A stretch of 64,000 nt of DNA from Planctomycetota bacterium (GCA_004376375.1 SOJX01000087.1:269238-333237), one strand, 5' to 3'; shown: positions 1 to 8,957, counted from the stretch's first letter. Program-made: numbers and translations. The notes: generated by a model from the sequence alone, not told the origin.

Positions 1-1455
1 GTGATAAAAGGGCTGGTCGCGGCCGCTTTCGCCGCGATTTATTTTCTGCTCCCGGCAGTATCGCATTTCACCCGGAGTGGCGCCGGTTCGGACGGGTCTG
101 AGTTTTTCAACCGCGCGGACGGGACCTGGTTCCTTTTCAGCTTTCTCCTCGCTTTGCCGCTCGTGGTTTCAGTTGCCGCTCCTTTTACGGGCAAATTCAG
201 GAAAGGCGCGCTCAGGCGCCTCCGCCCGTGGATTTTCTGGGTCGGGCTTGTCGGGAACATGGTCTACCTCAACTGGTTTGTCCCGCCTCTGCCCGATACC
301 AGGGCCAATCCGCTTGTCGACGACATGCTCCGGGTGCAGCATATTGCATTCGCCCTTTCCCAGTATGCGGAAGCCTATGACGGCCAGTTGCCTTTGGCGC
401 TCGACGAACTGGTCGACCTGGGGCTTCTCGACCTCGAGAAACCCGTACAGAGCCCCGGCCTGCCCGACCCTGATGAGAAAGACGGGAAACCCGACCGCTC
501 CTATATTTACTTTCCCGGGATAATGCCCGACATGCCGGCCGGGTGCATAATTCTCGCCAGCCGCATAAGCCTCTATTTCCACCGCTACAGCCTGCAGACC
601 TGCTGGTATATCGAGAACGGCTTCCGGGTACCCGACCCCAACCGCATCGGCTCCAGGAAGCTCAAGTCGTATGAGGAAATGCTGGGCAAGGATGGCGGTA
701 AAGGGGGTATAGTCGCCGCGCAGCGTGACGGGCTGAATATTATAAAAGGCGGCTTTGGTGATCCGAAGCGGCTTGGGCTTGCCCTTGGCGCGCTCAAGAA
801 CCGCAGACAGCCTCTCATCGTGCGGTGCCTTATCGCGTGGGCGCTCGGCGCGCGCAAGGTGAAGGCGGCGAAGCCGACGCTGCGGGACGTGTTCAAAAGA
901 AGCAGCTTCACCCCCGACCTGAAATTCGAGTGCGCGCGCGCCCTGCTTCGCATGGGTGGTAACGTTTCAGAGCTGCGCGGACCCGCGAAGTGGATTGCAT
1001 TCAACAGGCTGGCCACCGGCTTCAGCGACCCGCCGCTGGATAATGATATTCCGGCCATTGTATCGGCCGTTGAAAACCTCGGGCGGGGCGAGATGGGCGA
1101 GGATGAATTTGCCTTGTCGCTGAAACTTTCGCCCGAGACTGCCGCGGATTTCAAAAACATACTCCTGGGCTCGGGAATTGTCAGGCGAAAAGCGGGCGGG
1201 AAAGTCGAGCTCGGACGGTACGGCCGGATACTTCTTGAAGGCGAGCGCGAGAAGCTGATTAATGCAATCGGCGCGCGCCGGCTGGCGCATGTCGCGCAGC
1301 GGCGCGACACCGACCCGCGTTATACCGTCCGCAGGCAGGCGATTGAAGCGCTTATTCTGCGTTTCCCGGACAGGCGGGGCTACGAGCCGTTCCTCGACCT
1401 TGCCGCGCGCCGCGCCGCCGCCGCGCGTTGGAAAGCATTATTTACCCATCCGTAG
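1..1455 (+). CDS. Membrane protein with prepilin-like and HEAT-like regions
   Basis: The 484-residue frame opens with GTG at the first base of the window, so the true start may lie upstream. Hydrophobic segments at about residues 4-20, 44-62 and 74-92 suggest three membrane helices. Residues about 105-180 resemble the periplasmic part of prepilin-like proteins (a 'YAEAYDGQLPLALDEL' stretch followed by a 'YIYFPG' strand). Residues about 255-320 and 430-480 are helical and look like degenerate HEAT repeats. I do not recognise a specific family. It has no close gene partner on this side. Function unknown. Confidence 0.75.
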   Translation: MIKGLVAAAFAAIYFLLPAVSHFTRSGAGSDGSEFFNRADGTWFLFSFLLALPLVVSVAAPFTGKFRKGALRRLRPWIFWVGLVGNMVYLNWFVPPLPDTRANPLVDDMLRVQHIAFALSQYAEAYDGQLPLALDELVDLGLLDLEKPVQSPGLPDPDEKDGKPDRSYIYFPGIMPDMPAGCIILASRISLYFHRYSLQTCWYIENGFRVPDPNRIGSRKLKSYEEMLGKDGGKGGIVAAQRDGLNIIKGGFGDPKRLGLALGALKNRRQPLIVRCLIAWALGARKVKAAKPTLRDVFKRSSFTPDLKFECARALLRMGGNVSELRGPAKWIAFNRLATGFSDPPLDNDIPAIVSAVENLGRGEMGEDEFALSLKLSPETAADFKNILLGSGIVRRKAGGKVELGRYGRILLEGEREKLINAIGARRLAHVAQRRDTDPRYTVRRQAIEALILRFPDRRGYEPFLDLAARRAAAARWKALFTHP

Positions 1456-1549
1456 GAGGATAATTCCACTTTGCTTTCAGGATTTATATACTGGGTGATA
1501 TAAATGTATCTACCGGATGATATAGATATATGCCATTATCTTTGTATGT

Positions 1550-1942
1550 ATGATGCTTTTTGGCATTCCAGGGCTGATAGCAGGCGGTTTTCTCGGCGGG
1601 TTCGTGAATTGGAAGATTTTTATTAAGTACTACAATACAACGAAAAAAGAATTCGCCTTTATAGTATCGATAGCAACCATAGTCATTGGATTAAGCGTTT
1701 TCATAATATATTTTATTCTTGGCCGTGTTGAGTATAGGGCTGGCGCTCTGCTTATAGCCGTATTTGCCGGCTATGTAACCGGTGTAATAGGGTTCGCAAC
1801 GCAATTCTGGCTTTTTACACCCAAGAACACGGCAGCAAGTATGAGAGAACATATCGTAGTTGGAATGATTCTTTCTCTCATTCAATTGACTTCCATAATA
1901 ATCGGAACGTTTGCCATAACATTTATAGCTACCAGATTCTAA
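1550..1942 (+). CDS. Small four-helix membrane protein, unknown
   Basis: A 130-residue, very hydrophobic protein with about four predicted membrane helices (residues 3-20, 37-58, 66-88, 103-127). No enzymatic motif is visible. Two adjacent ATG codons (1550 and 1553) could start it, and neither has a good ribosome binding site. The region is more AT-rich than the preceding gene. It could be an orphan small membrane protein; function unknown. Confidence 0.6.
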   Translation: MMLFGIPGLIAGGFLGGFVNWKIFIKYYNTTKKEFAFIVSIATIVIGLSVFIIYFILGRVEYRAGALLIAVFAGYVTGVIGFATQFWLFTPKNTAASMREHIVVGMILSLIQLTSIIIGTFAITFIATRF

Positions 1943-2095
1943 TTTGATTTCAAGGCGCGCCAGAAACGCCGGCAAATTATTCTTATTAACGCGCAGCAAG
2001 CTGCGCCGCTAAATATATTATTATTTTTTTCTTAACTTCAACACTTCAGCACTTCTCAACTTTCATTATTCATAATTTTGAATTCATAATTCATG
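1943..2095. repeat. Palindromic repeat (family B) plus short-word tandem array
   Basis: Bases 1986-2014 hold a hairpin element with the core GCGCAGCAAGCTGCGC. The same element occurs at 12411-12440 and 48406-48439. Next to it, 2031-2094 is an AT-rich run of imperfect short words (AACTTCA, CACTTCA, TTCATAATT) repeated in tandem. No coding potential is seen. Confidence 0.8.
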
Positions 2096-2947
2096 CTATC
2101 TGTTCTGTCCGCCGGGACGCTGACCTCCGGGGCGCCTCCCGCCCGGACCCGGGCCGCCGGGCCTTGGCCCTCTCTGTCCCGGCTTCGGGTTGATAAACGG
2201 CTGGAGCTCTTTATAGGTCTCTTCGCCGACCAGCGACCTCATCTTTTCGTTTGATTCATTGACGATATCCCTGACCCTTTCCTGAAGTTCGCGGCGCTCG
2301 TCGTCGCTCAACTCTTCGGGTCTGACGCCCGAGGTCAGCTCTTGCACTCTTGTATGCCTGTCGAGTATGATGTTTGCGAACTGTTCCTGAGTCGCCGCGT
2401 CCCAGCCGAACTTCTCGGCCAGCCGCGCAGCCCCTTTCGGTATGCCTTCCAGCGCTTTTTCATTCATCTTTTCGCGGCGGACTTCCTGGTCTTCCCTTGT
2501 GATATTCTGAATTATTTCTCTGATGTCTTCCTTTGCGCTGGGGAATGCGGCCATGATTGCATTGCCTCCGGGCGGTGCGGCCGGCCCCGTGTCGTCTTCG
2601 AGTGCGGGCGGAGGCGAGGTCGGTGAAACGGCGGCTGCGGCGGGCCCTTTTCCCATATCTTCTTTTATCCGGGCGAATTCTTTCCCGAGCCTGTCGTTCT
2701 CATCCTTGAGGCGCTCTATTTCATCGTTGAGCGTTCGCAGCTTCGCGTTGACCTCCGTCAGGTTCCTGGCATCTTTCAGGAATTCGATTTCGGAACCGCC
2801 GGCGGAAGAGCCAAGGTCCGCCGCGCGGATTGAGCCGGCAGAATCGGGGCCGAGCGAGCTTCTTTTTTCCTGTGAGGAATAGAGTACAAGGAAAACAACA
2901 GAGAGTATGGCGCCGGTTATCACGGCGGTTAGAATCGTCTTACCCAT
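2096..2947 (-). CDS. Membrane-anchored coiled-coil protein with Gly/Pro/Arg tail
   Basis: A 283-residue protein. One membrane helix (residues 5-24) is followed by a coiled coil (about 55-100), an Ala/Pro linker (about 100-130), a helical domain (about 135-245) and a tail of PGG/GPR repeats. The helical domain has a T-x-x-Q pattern like periplasmic CpxP/Spy-type or zinc-resistance proteins, but this is only a resemblance. The protein at 41002-41808 has the same architecture and the same MGK start, so the two are probable paralogues. An AAGGAAGG site precedes the start. It is probably an envelope protein; role unknown. Confidence 0.75.
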   Translation of the reverse strand: MGKTILTAVITGAILSVVFLVLYSSQEKRSSLGPDSAGSIRAADLGSSAGGSEIEFLKDARNLTEVNAKLRTLNDEIERLKDENDRLGKEFARIKEDMGKGPAAAAVSPTSPPPALEDDTGPAAPPGGNAIMAAFPSAKEDIREIIQNITREDQEVRREKMNEKALEGIPKGAARLAEKFGWDAATQEQFANIILDRHTRVQELTSGVRPEELSDDERRELQERVRDIVNESNEKMRSLVGEETYKELQPFINPKPGQRGPRPGGPGPGGRRPGGQRPGGQNR

Positions 2948-3084
2948 CCTGCACCTTCCTTTGAAAATGCCCGACCCCGTTATTTTATTCAGGGCAGAAA
3001 CGTCCCTTGCCGTCTCCAGGTATTCAAAAAGTACAACGCGGGAGACCTGGGATTATTGTCTTATTATTATCCGTTATTCGCAAT

Positions 3085-3112
3085 AAAAAAGGGCACGGAA
3101 AACCGTGCCCTT
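3085..3112 (-). terminator. Intrinsic terminator of the CAP-domain gene
   Basis: Read leftward, an 8-bp GC-rich stem (GGGCACGG/CCGTGCCC) with a 4-base loop is followed by a run of T. It lies 27 bases past the stop of the gene at 3139-3705. This is a textbook rho-independent terminator. Confidence 0.88.
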
Positions 3113-3138
3113 GAGCGCTTCGGATTGTATCGATATTT

Positions 3139-3705
3139 TTATTTCGTGCCGAAGTTCTGCGTCCAGTGCCTTTTGCAGTTGTCGCACAGGCCGACGCCGA
3201 TATGGGTATAACTGGAGTTGAGGATGTTGGCCCTGTGGCCCGGCGAGTTCATCCACCCGTTCATTACCTGTGTCGGCGAGGTCTGGCCCATCGCGATGTT
3301 TTCGGCAATTCCCCACGAAAACGGGCTGGGAACGATTGACGCGAACGTGTAGCTGCCTGCGTGCCCGAGACGTCCGCGGTCGGACGGGTCTTCGCCGTCG
3401 GGGTTTTCGTGGTTGAAAAATCCGCGATCGCACATGTCGTTCGAGTGCCCTTTGGCGCATGCGTGAAGCCCGTCATCCCATCCCAACGGACTTGCGCCCG
3501 CGCTTGCGCGCTCATCGTTGACCATGCTGAATACGTCCTGCTCGTACTGCCCGACGTTGCCGCCCGGGCCGGTGCCGGTGCCTGTGCCGGTACCGCCGCC
3601 GCCGCCGCCACCACCGCCGCCGCGGGAGCCGCTGCTCTTGGATGAGCACGAGAACAGGGTTGCTACGCAGAAGACAAGGACAAGTACCAGAAGCTTGCGT
3701 TTCAT
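3139..3705 (-). CDS. CAP/SCP-domain lipoprotein
   Basis: A 188-residue lipoprotein. The signal peptide ends in a lipobox with Cys20. A run of glycines and a Thr-Gly repeat linker (about 28-48) precede a CAP (SCP/PR1-like) domain at about 55-188. Family landmarks seen are 'HACAKGHSNDM', 'GIAENIAMG' and 'WMNSPGHRANILN' followed by 'HIGVG'. Bacterial CAP proteins are secreted and mostly of unknown activity. A CxxC near the C terminus is an extra. The gene is monocistronic with a strong terminator at 3085-3112. The Thr-Gly linker recurs in the unrelated lipoprotein at 8097-8819. Confidence 0.92.
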   Translation of the reverse strand: MKRKLLVLVLVFCVATLFSCSSKSSGSRGGGGGGGGGGTGTGTGTGPGGNVGQYEQDVFSMVNDERASAGASPLGWDDGLHACAKGHSNDMCDRGFFNHENPDGEDPSDRGRLGHAGSYTFASIVPSPFSWGIAENIAMGQTSPTQVMNGWMNSPGHRANILNSSYTHIGVGLCDNCKRHWTQNFGTK

Positions 3706-3928
3706 TTTACTCTCCCCCAGTCAGGTATTTTCCCTCAATAGATTCCCCACCTCTTTACATGCAAAAACCGCACCGGTTTTTATCCAGGCCGATATCTTTT
3801 ATAACCCTATATTACTAAAGCAGATATGTTTTCTTTCAATAAGTCGTTTAAAGAAATAAATTGTAAAGGTGCTCAGAATCGAGATAAAAAGTTGCCACTT
3901 TTGGGCACAATCAGGTAATTATATAACT

Positions 3929-3990
3929 CGAATGTTCGAAGGTTCGAAGGTTCGAAGGTCATAACTTTTGAACCTTTGAACTTTTCAACC
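3929..3990. repeat. Short-word tandem array
   Basis: Imperfect tandem words: GTTCGAA repeated about three times, then AACTTTTGAACCTTTGAAC-type words. The rest of the 285-base gap between 3705 and 3991 shows nothing recognisable. Confidence 0.8.
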
Positions 3991-5070
3991 TTATAATGAC
4001 ACCGGAGTCGTGCCTTTGTAGTCTCCGGGGTCGGGCACATCGTAGGGATCAAAACCGTAAGGGAAGCCCTCGTGCCATACGCCGCGCAGGTGGCCGACCT
4101 CGCCGCCGTAACCCTCGATGAAGTGGCCGCCGAGAATGCCGACCGGCTCGAGGATCTCGTTCGTGTAAATCCCGAGGAACCATCCGATCGGGCCGTTTGT
4201 ATGAGTTATGTAGCACCAGCGGCCTTTCAGCATTCCCTTGAACGTGCCGCCCATATCGACGAGCTTGCCGAAAATCTGGCCGTCCGGGTCGTAGTGTCCC
4301 TTGAACTGGCCGGCCAGCGTGCCATCGTGGTTTATCCATCGCCCGATCCATTCGCCTTCGGCCCAGTAGCCGGCGACCATGCCGTCGGCAATCACGTCGC
4401 GCTTTACTTTCGAGCCGTGGATGCAGACTTTGTTGGAGTACTGGTCGACGACGTTGGTCTCGTTTATCGCTTCGAGCTCGTCGAGCGTAAATGTGCGGTC
4501 GTAGTCGACCGTGTCGAGAGTGACGTGCGTCTGCGTGTACGCGTCGTCCGGGCGGGTAACGATTGTGAAGTAAATGCCGTCCCAGTGGTTGCCTGTGCTG
4601 GATTTCCATTCGACGGTTTTCGCGCCGGTGCGGGGGTGGACGACGGCTTCCTCGCCGTCGAAGCGGTAAAGCCGCGTTACGAGGATTATTCCCTGGTCGG
4701 TCGTGAGCGAGCCTGAGAATTTCAGGCCCTTCTCGTACACCGCGTCCTTTACGACCTGGCCCCAGTCGATCCTGAGCTGGTAGAATACGCGGCTCGGGTC
4801 GGTCATGGCGTCGTTGTAGTCCGGGTCGCTCATTATGTCGTCGTTTGTTTCGGCAACGCCTTCCTCGCCGCTCAGTTTTACGCCTGTGACGGATTTTGCG
4901 GCATAACCGGACGCCTCGTCAGACGTGTTGTAATCGCCCCAGTCGATAAGGCCGGGGTCGGGCGGGGGCGCACCATAACCAACGCCGCCTCCTCCTCCGC
5001 CGCCACCGCAGCCGCCGGGCGTCAGGAATAATACCGAAACCGATAGGGCCAGGATAAACCAGCGATACAT
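3991..5070 (-). CDS. Lipoprotein of a three-member unknown family (copy 1)
   Basis: 359 residues from the ATG at 5070, which has AAGGAG eight bases upstream; an in-frame ATG 39 bases further upstream lacks a site. The signal peptide ends at a Cys followed by eight glycines. The mature protein shares a set of blocks with the proteins at 42032-43120 and 43337-44422: 'R-x-DWGQ' (about 105-110), 'R-x-YRF', 'HWDGI' or 'HHDG' with 'PDD', 'RTFTL-x-x-LE', a 'GRWI-x-x-DG' and 'GHY' section, 'FKG-x-x-KG-x-WC', 'GWFLGIYT', 'LGGH' and 'RGVWHEG'. The Gly/Trp/His-rich second half looks like repeated beta structure. No known domain is recognised. It is the most divergent of the three. Confidence 0.85.
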   Translation of the reverse strand: MYRWFILALSVSVLFLTPGGCGGGGGGGGVGYGAPPPDPGLIDWGDYNTSDEASGYAAKSVTGVKLSGEEGVAETNDDIMSDPDYNDAMTDPSRVFYQLRIDWGQVVKDAVYEKGLKFSGSLTTDQGIILVTRLYRFDGEEAVVHPRTGAKTVEWKSSTGNHWDGIYFTIVTRPDDAYTQTHVTLDTVDYDRTFTLDELEAINETNVVDQYSNKVCIHGSKVKRDVIADGMVAGYWAEGEWIGRWINHDGTLAGQFKGHYDPDGQIFGKLVDMGGTFKGMLKGRWCYITHTNGPIGWFLGIYTNEILEPVGILGGHFIEGYGGEVGHLRGVWHEGFPYGFDPYDVPDPGDYKGTTPVSL

Positions 5071-5470
5071 TTGACTTCTCCTTCCAGGGCCTGCTTTCCG
5101 TGTCTCCAATGTTTAGCTGTTTAACCGCATGTGGAAATCAAGGTTTCGGCAAATGTGAAATACTTAACCGGCGCATAACTGGTTAGAAGAGAGGGGATTA
5201 TATCGAACGTCCTGAGGGTTGCTTCCATTAAATACGCGATTCAAAGCATCCAAACCGCTCTGAATATGGAGGAATTACTTTGTATTACCTCCGCGTAAGC
5301 GGGCAACCGGGCAGGCAGCTTTTGCAAACAGGAATTCGGATTACGGCAATAACGCTCCGGCCCTGTCTTTTTTCTCCATAATCTTTGGCAAAAGTCTGTT
5401 GACGCGGGCCGGGAATACGCTATTATTCATCTTATAATCCTGGGGCGGATTTTCCATACAAGGAGCATAG
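5071..5470. other. 400-base intergenic region
   Basis: It separates two divergently transcribed genes. Besides the promoter candidate at 5399-5426 for the rightward gene, it has a TATAAT-like hexamer at 5197-5202 on the minus strand without a convincing -35 box, and a weak inverted repeat GGAGG...CCTCC around 5270-5295. Nothing else is recognised. Confidence 0.5.
5399..5426 (+). promoter_or_regulatory. Candidate sigma70 promoter of the OPT transporter gene
   Basis: TTGACG at 5399-5404, a 16-base spacer, then TATTAT at 5421-5426. The start codon at 5471 would have a short leader of about 40 bases. Confidence 0.55.
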
Positions 5471-7390
5471 ATGGAAATCAAACCATACCGCGAGGTCACG
5501 GTTGAGGCTGTCATACTTGGCCTTATCGTCGGCGTCATTATGACGGTCGCCTTCTCATATGCCGGCCTTCTGATGGGCTTCAGCCTGGTTGGGAGCACCG
5601 TCGCCGCTATAATCGGCTGGGGAGTTCTGCGGGGGATTCTCAGGAAAGGTTCGATTGTCGAGAACAATATCAACCAGACAATTGCCTCCGGCGTGAATGT
5701 CGGCTCAGCGGGTGTTATTTTCACGGTCCCCGCCCTCTATCTGCTTGGATTGGATTTCAGTATTTTTGGTGCCGCCATCGCCTGCATTGCGGGTTCGCTT
5801 ATCGGCGTTGCTTTCATAATTCCGCTTCGGAAACAGATGATTGATATCGAGCGGTTGCGGTTCCCATCCGGCATGGCGGTCGCCACGATCCTTAAATCCC
5901 CCGGTGCCGGAGTCCAGAAATCCGTTCTGCTTGCGCTGGGAATTGCGGTCTCGGCGGTTATTGCGCTTATCACAGTGGCTCCCGCGTTGGGATGGATCGG
6001 CAAAACGCTGATTCCCGATAAAATCGATGTCGGCAAGCTGCTCGGCATGCCGGGATATGTTATGAACATCTGGGCGCTTTCTCTGGTCGCCCTCGGCGCG
6101 GGTTTCATTACGGGAAAGGCCGGCCTGCTCGTTCTCGTCGGAGGCATCCTCGCGAACTGGATTATCATACCCGTCGCGGTCGGTGCGCAGTGGTATCCCG
6201 CCAAGTTCGAAGTGGCAAAACATGCGGGAGAAATATATGGTCACCTTTACAGCACCGTGACGAGACCTATGGGTATCGGCATGCTCGTTGGCGGTGCGCT
6301 GATGGGAATTGTCGTCGCATTCCCGTCCATAAGGGCTGCGTTTACATCGCTGAACAGGGCGTCAAAACGGGGAGACGGGATCAAGAGCGAGGAGCTTCCG
6401 GTAAAGTTCGTTTACCTTGCCGCCGTGCTGGCGTTTATTCTGATATTGCTCGTAACAAAATTCCTGTCCGGGTATTCTCTTATTCATTCACTGGGCATGG
6501 CCGTTGCCGGTGTGGCGTGGATATGGCTTGCAGGAATTATCGTGGCGCAGTGCACGGGCATGACGGACTGGTCGCCGCTGAGCGGCCTTGCGCTTATCGG
6601 AGTTACCATTGTTCTTCTTATCGGCATGAGCGGCGGTGGTGATCCGAAGATTGCAATTATCCCTGCGGTGCTGATAGGCGCAGCCACCTGCCTTGCGGCG
6701 GGACAGTGCGCGGACATGATGCAGGACCTTAAAACCGGCTTTGTGGTGGGAGCAAAACCAATTCGCCAGCAGACTCTGCAGGTCTGCGTAACGTGGCTTG
6801 GCCCGATAATAGCCTTGATTATAATCGCGGTTCTCTGGAAGGCAGGTCCGGACGGTAAGAACGGTTTCGGGCCCGGGTCGAAAAATCTCAAGGCCCCGCA
6901 GGCTGACGCTCTCGCGGACGTAATCGCGGCTTTCACGAAAATAGAAAGACCGGTCATTGAAACGAAGCCCGCGGCCGCGGAAAAGGGTAAGGAAAAAGCG
7001 GCCGACGCCAAACCCGAAGGCGCACAGGACAAAGCCGAAAAGAAAACCGCGGCCGAGGGCGACGCCGATAAGAAAAAACCTGATGCGAAGGCCGAAAAAA
7101 AAGAAACTCAAAAGGTGCCTTATACAAAATACCTTGCCGGGGCAATTATCGCCGGGTTGCTCAGTTTTTCCGGTATCGCGGGCCTGGGAGTGCTGGTAGG
7201 ACTCTCGATGTACCTGCCGATGAAATACATCCTCATCTACGGAGTGGGGTGCATTATTCAGATGGTACTTTCGAAAACGAAAGGAAGGCGCTGGTGCGAG
7301 GATTTCGGCGTGCCCGTCGCCGCGGGATTCATCGTCGGTGAAGCATGCGTAATGTGTTTGTTCGCGTTTATCAAGGTTGCATCCGCGTAG
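5471..7390 (+). CDS. OPT family oligopeptide transporter
   Basis: A 639-residue polytopic membrane protein with the OPT signature near the N terminus ('REVTVEAVILGLIVGVIMT', 'NNINQTIASG', 'FPSGMAVATIL'). OPT proteins import small peptides or metal chelates by proton coupling. About 14 membrane segments are expected. An unusual soluble insertion rich in Lys, Ala and Glu lies at about residues 491-551, just before the last three helices. The next gene starts 36 bases downstream and is probably cotranscribed. Substrate not predictable from sequence. Confidence 0.93.
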   Translation: MEIKPYREVTVEAVILGLIVGVIMTVAFSYAGLLMGFSLVGSTVAAIIGWGVLRGILRKGSIVENNINQTIASGVNVGSAGVIFTVPALYLLGLDFSIFGAAIACIAGSLIGVAFIIPLRKQMIDIERLRFPSGMAVATILKSPGAGVQKSVLLALGIAVSAVIALITVAPALGWIGKTLIPDKIDVGKLLGMPGYVMNIWALSLVALGAGFITGKAGLLVLVGGILANWIIIPVAVGAQWYPAKFEVAKHAGEIYGHLYSTVTRPMGIGMLVGGALMGIVVAFPSIRAAFTSLNRASKRGDGIKSEELPVKFVYLAAVLAFILILLVTKFLSGYSLIHSLGMAVAGVAWIWLAGIIVAQCTGMTDWSPLSGLALIGVTIVLLIGMSGGGDPKIAIIPAVLIGAATCLAAGQCADMMQDLKTGFVVGAKPIRQQTLQVCVTWLGPIIALIIIAVLWKAGPDGKNGFGPGSKNLKAPQADALADVIAAFTKIERPVIETKPAAAEKGKEKAADAKPEGAQDKAEKKTAAEGDADKKKPDAKAEKKETQKVPYTKYLAGAIIAGLLSFSGIAGLGVLVGLSMYLPMKYILIYGVGCIIQMVLSKTKGRRWCEDFGVPVAAGFIVGEACVMCLFAFIKVASA

Positions 7391-7426
7391 CGTGCAACGA
7401 AACCTTCGAAAAGCGGAGATCATAAA

Positions 7427-7981
7427 ATGTACTCGATAATTTCCCTGAGTCTTTTCGCAATAGGAACCACCGTCGCTGCGATAGCTGCAGCCAGGCCCAT
7501 GGGGGAAGAACTGTGGTGGCTCCTTGCAATCGGCGCCTTGATAATCGTGGCCGGTATTTTTGTGAACCGCATAGCCTTGCGGGAGGCAGCATCGAAAGCC
7601 GCGGCCGCCGAAGGCGGATTGGACATGAGCCAGGTGACGGCGCTGATCAACGGTCTTCCCGGGAAATGCAGGGAAATACTCGGGAAAATCGACGCATCCC
7701 CGGAGTTTTCGGAGGAAGTTTTCAAGGCGGTAGATACCATTTCGCAGGAAGATCTCTTTAATATAGTCGAGAATCGGTCCGTCCTCGCCTACTCCCTCGG
7801 CGCAAAGGTTTTCCCCGTCCTCTTCGGCGAGTTTGCCGAGGGCGAGCGGTTGTTCAACAGGACGTGGTCGGCGCTCTGCGACAAACATATCGAGGAGGCC
7901 CGCGTGTCCCTTACGGCCGCGGTGGAATTTTTCGAAAAAGTAAGCGCGGAAATTACCAACATTTCCAGCCAGAAACCGTAG
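7427..7981 (+). CDS. Membrane-anchored helical protein next to OPT transporter
   Basis: 184 residues: two membrane helices (about 3-22 and 28-47), then a soluble helical domain of about 135 residues with no known motif. A CGGAGA site precedes the ATG. The 36-base gap to the OPT gene suggests an operon and a possible accessory role for the transporter. That role is inferred from position only. Confidence 0.75.
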   Translation: MYSIISLSLFAIGTTVAAIAAARPMGEELWWLLAIGALIIVAGIFVNRIALREAASKAAAAEGGLDMSQVTALINGLPGKCREILGKIDASPEFSEEVFKAVDTISQEDLFNIVENRSVLAYSLGAKVFPVLFGEFAEGERLFNRTWSALCDKHIEEARVSLTAAVEFFEKVSAEITNISSQKP

Positions 7982-8096
7982 AAATTCTACAACACACATT
8001 ATTTCGAATGAGGTGGTTGCGGTCCGGATTAATTAAGGTGTTTTAATGTAAAGGTAACGCCTCCCGGCTGCAAATCGCGAACGTGGGGAAGAAGTC

Positions 8097-8819
8097 ATGA
8101 GCCATTTGGGGAAGATTACCGTCCTTTCCGTAATAATTGTCCTGGTTGCAGCCGCGGCCGGCTGCAGCAAGAAAGATAAAAAGGACAAGTTTTTTACAGG
8201 CACCGGCACCGGCACAGGCACCGGTACGGGTACCGGTACGATAAACCTGAGCTACACCTACAGATGGACGGTCGACGGCGACGCTTCCCAGGCGCAGCTC
8301 GATGCGATAGCCGCCAACATCCAGATCCTGTCCGACAACCTCTATCATATCGGCGAAGGCCAGCAGTATATCAAATCTATCACCCTCGTCGACAAGGCGA
8401 ACGACGGCAAAATCCGCACCATCATGGCCGGGATAGATTCCTATTTTTACGATCCCGGGAATATCTACGCGGCGAACGTCCCCGACGGCAGCGGCGGATA
8501 CGCCATGCTCGTCGGCGGGCTTGTCGACCCCTATACCTTCGCACACGAGCACGGCCACAACACCTGGTACCTGCCCGGCAACTTCACCGACCTGGCGGGA
8601 CGCGAGGAATACGACGACGGCGGCTGCGCCTGCGTGATGTCGACGATGGCTGCAAGCGGCGCGATGCAGTACTGCGACAGCTCCGTCCACTCGATAGGCA
8701 GCTATTCCGACTGCTGGACCGGCATCAAGGCCAAGTGCTCGATGACGCACGCCACGGGCAGCTTCCCCGACCCGGGCGCATGCCCGACGGCGACTACTGT
8801 TACCATAACCAATAACTAG
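8097..8819 (+). CDS. Putative zinc metallopeptidase lipoprotein
   Basis: A 240-residue lipoprotein: signal peptide with lipobox Cys23, a Lys/Asp stretch, then seven Thr-Gly repeats (about 34-48) as a linker. HEHGH at residues 150-154 is a HExxH zinc site, and 'WYLPGNFTD' follows, similar to the downstream part of M6-type or gluzincin/metzincin sites. A 'CACVMSTM' segment about 27 residues later could be a Met-turn. The C-terminal part is Cys-rich (about six Cys), suggesting disulfides. GGGGAAG precedes the ATG. Substrate unknown. It could be an inactive relative, since the third ligand is not certain. Confidence 0.8.
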   Translation: MSHLGKITVLSVIIVLVAAAAGCSKKDKKDKFFTGTGTGTGTGTGTGTINLSYTYRWTVDGDASQAQLDAIAANIQILSDNLYHIGEGQQYIKSITLVDKANDGKIRTIMAGIDSYFYDPGNIYAANVPDGSGGYAMLVGGLVDPYTFAHEHGHNTWYLPGNFTDLAGREEYDDGGCACVMSTMAASGAMQYCDSSVHSIGSYSDCWTGIKAKCSMTHATGSFPDPGACPTATTVTITNN

Positions 8820-8941
8820 ATAAGGGATAAGGGACAAGGGATACGGGATAAGGCATAATAAAATGTAGGGGCAAGGCATGCCTTGCCCCTACATTTTCTT
8901 CCCATCTTCCCTTATCCCTTACCCCGTATCCCATATCCCTT
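8818..8941. repeat. Perfect 38-base palindrome (family A) flanked by short-word arrays
   Basis: Bases 8860-8897 form a perfect inverted repeat with arms beginning AAAATGTAGGGGCAAGG. This is a family A element, which could also end transcription from either side. It sits between two arrays of the words AAGGGATA/GGGACA (8818-8859) and their reverse-complement-like words CCCTTATC/CCGTATC (8899-8941). Confidence 0.9.
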
Positions 8942-8957
8942 CTTCGCGGGATTGCGC

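Noticed and set aside
6488..7999. Long minus-strand open frame opposite the OPT transporter gene
   Set aside because: It is the shadow of a GC-rich coding region; its translation is Arg/His/Phe-rich without domains and spans two real genes.
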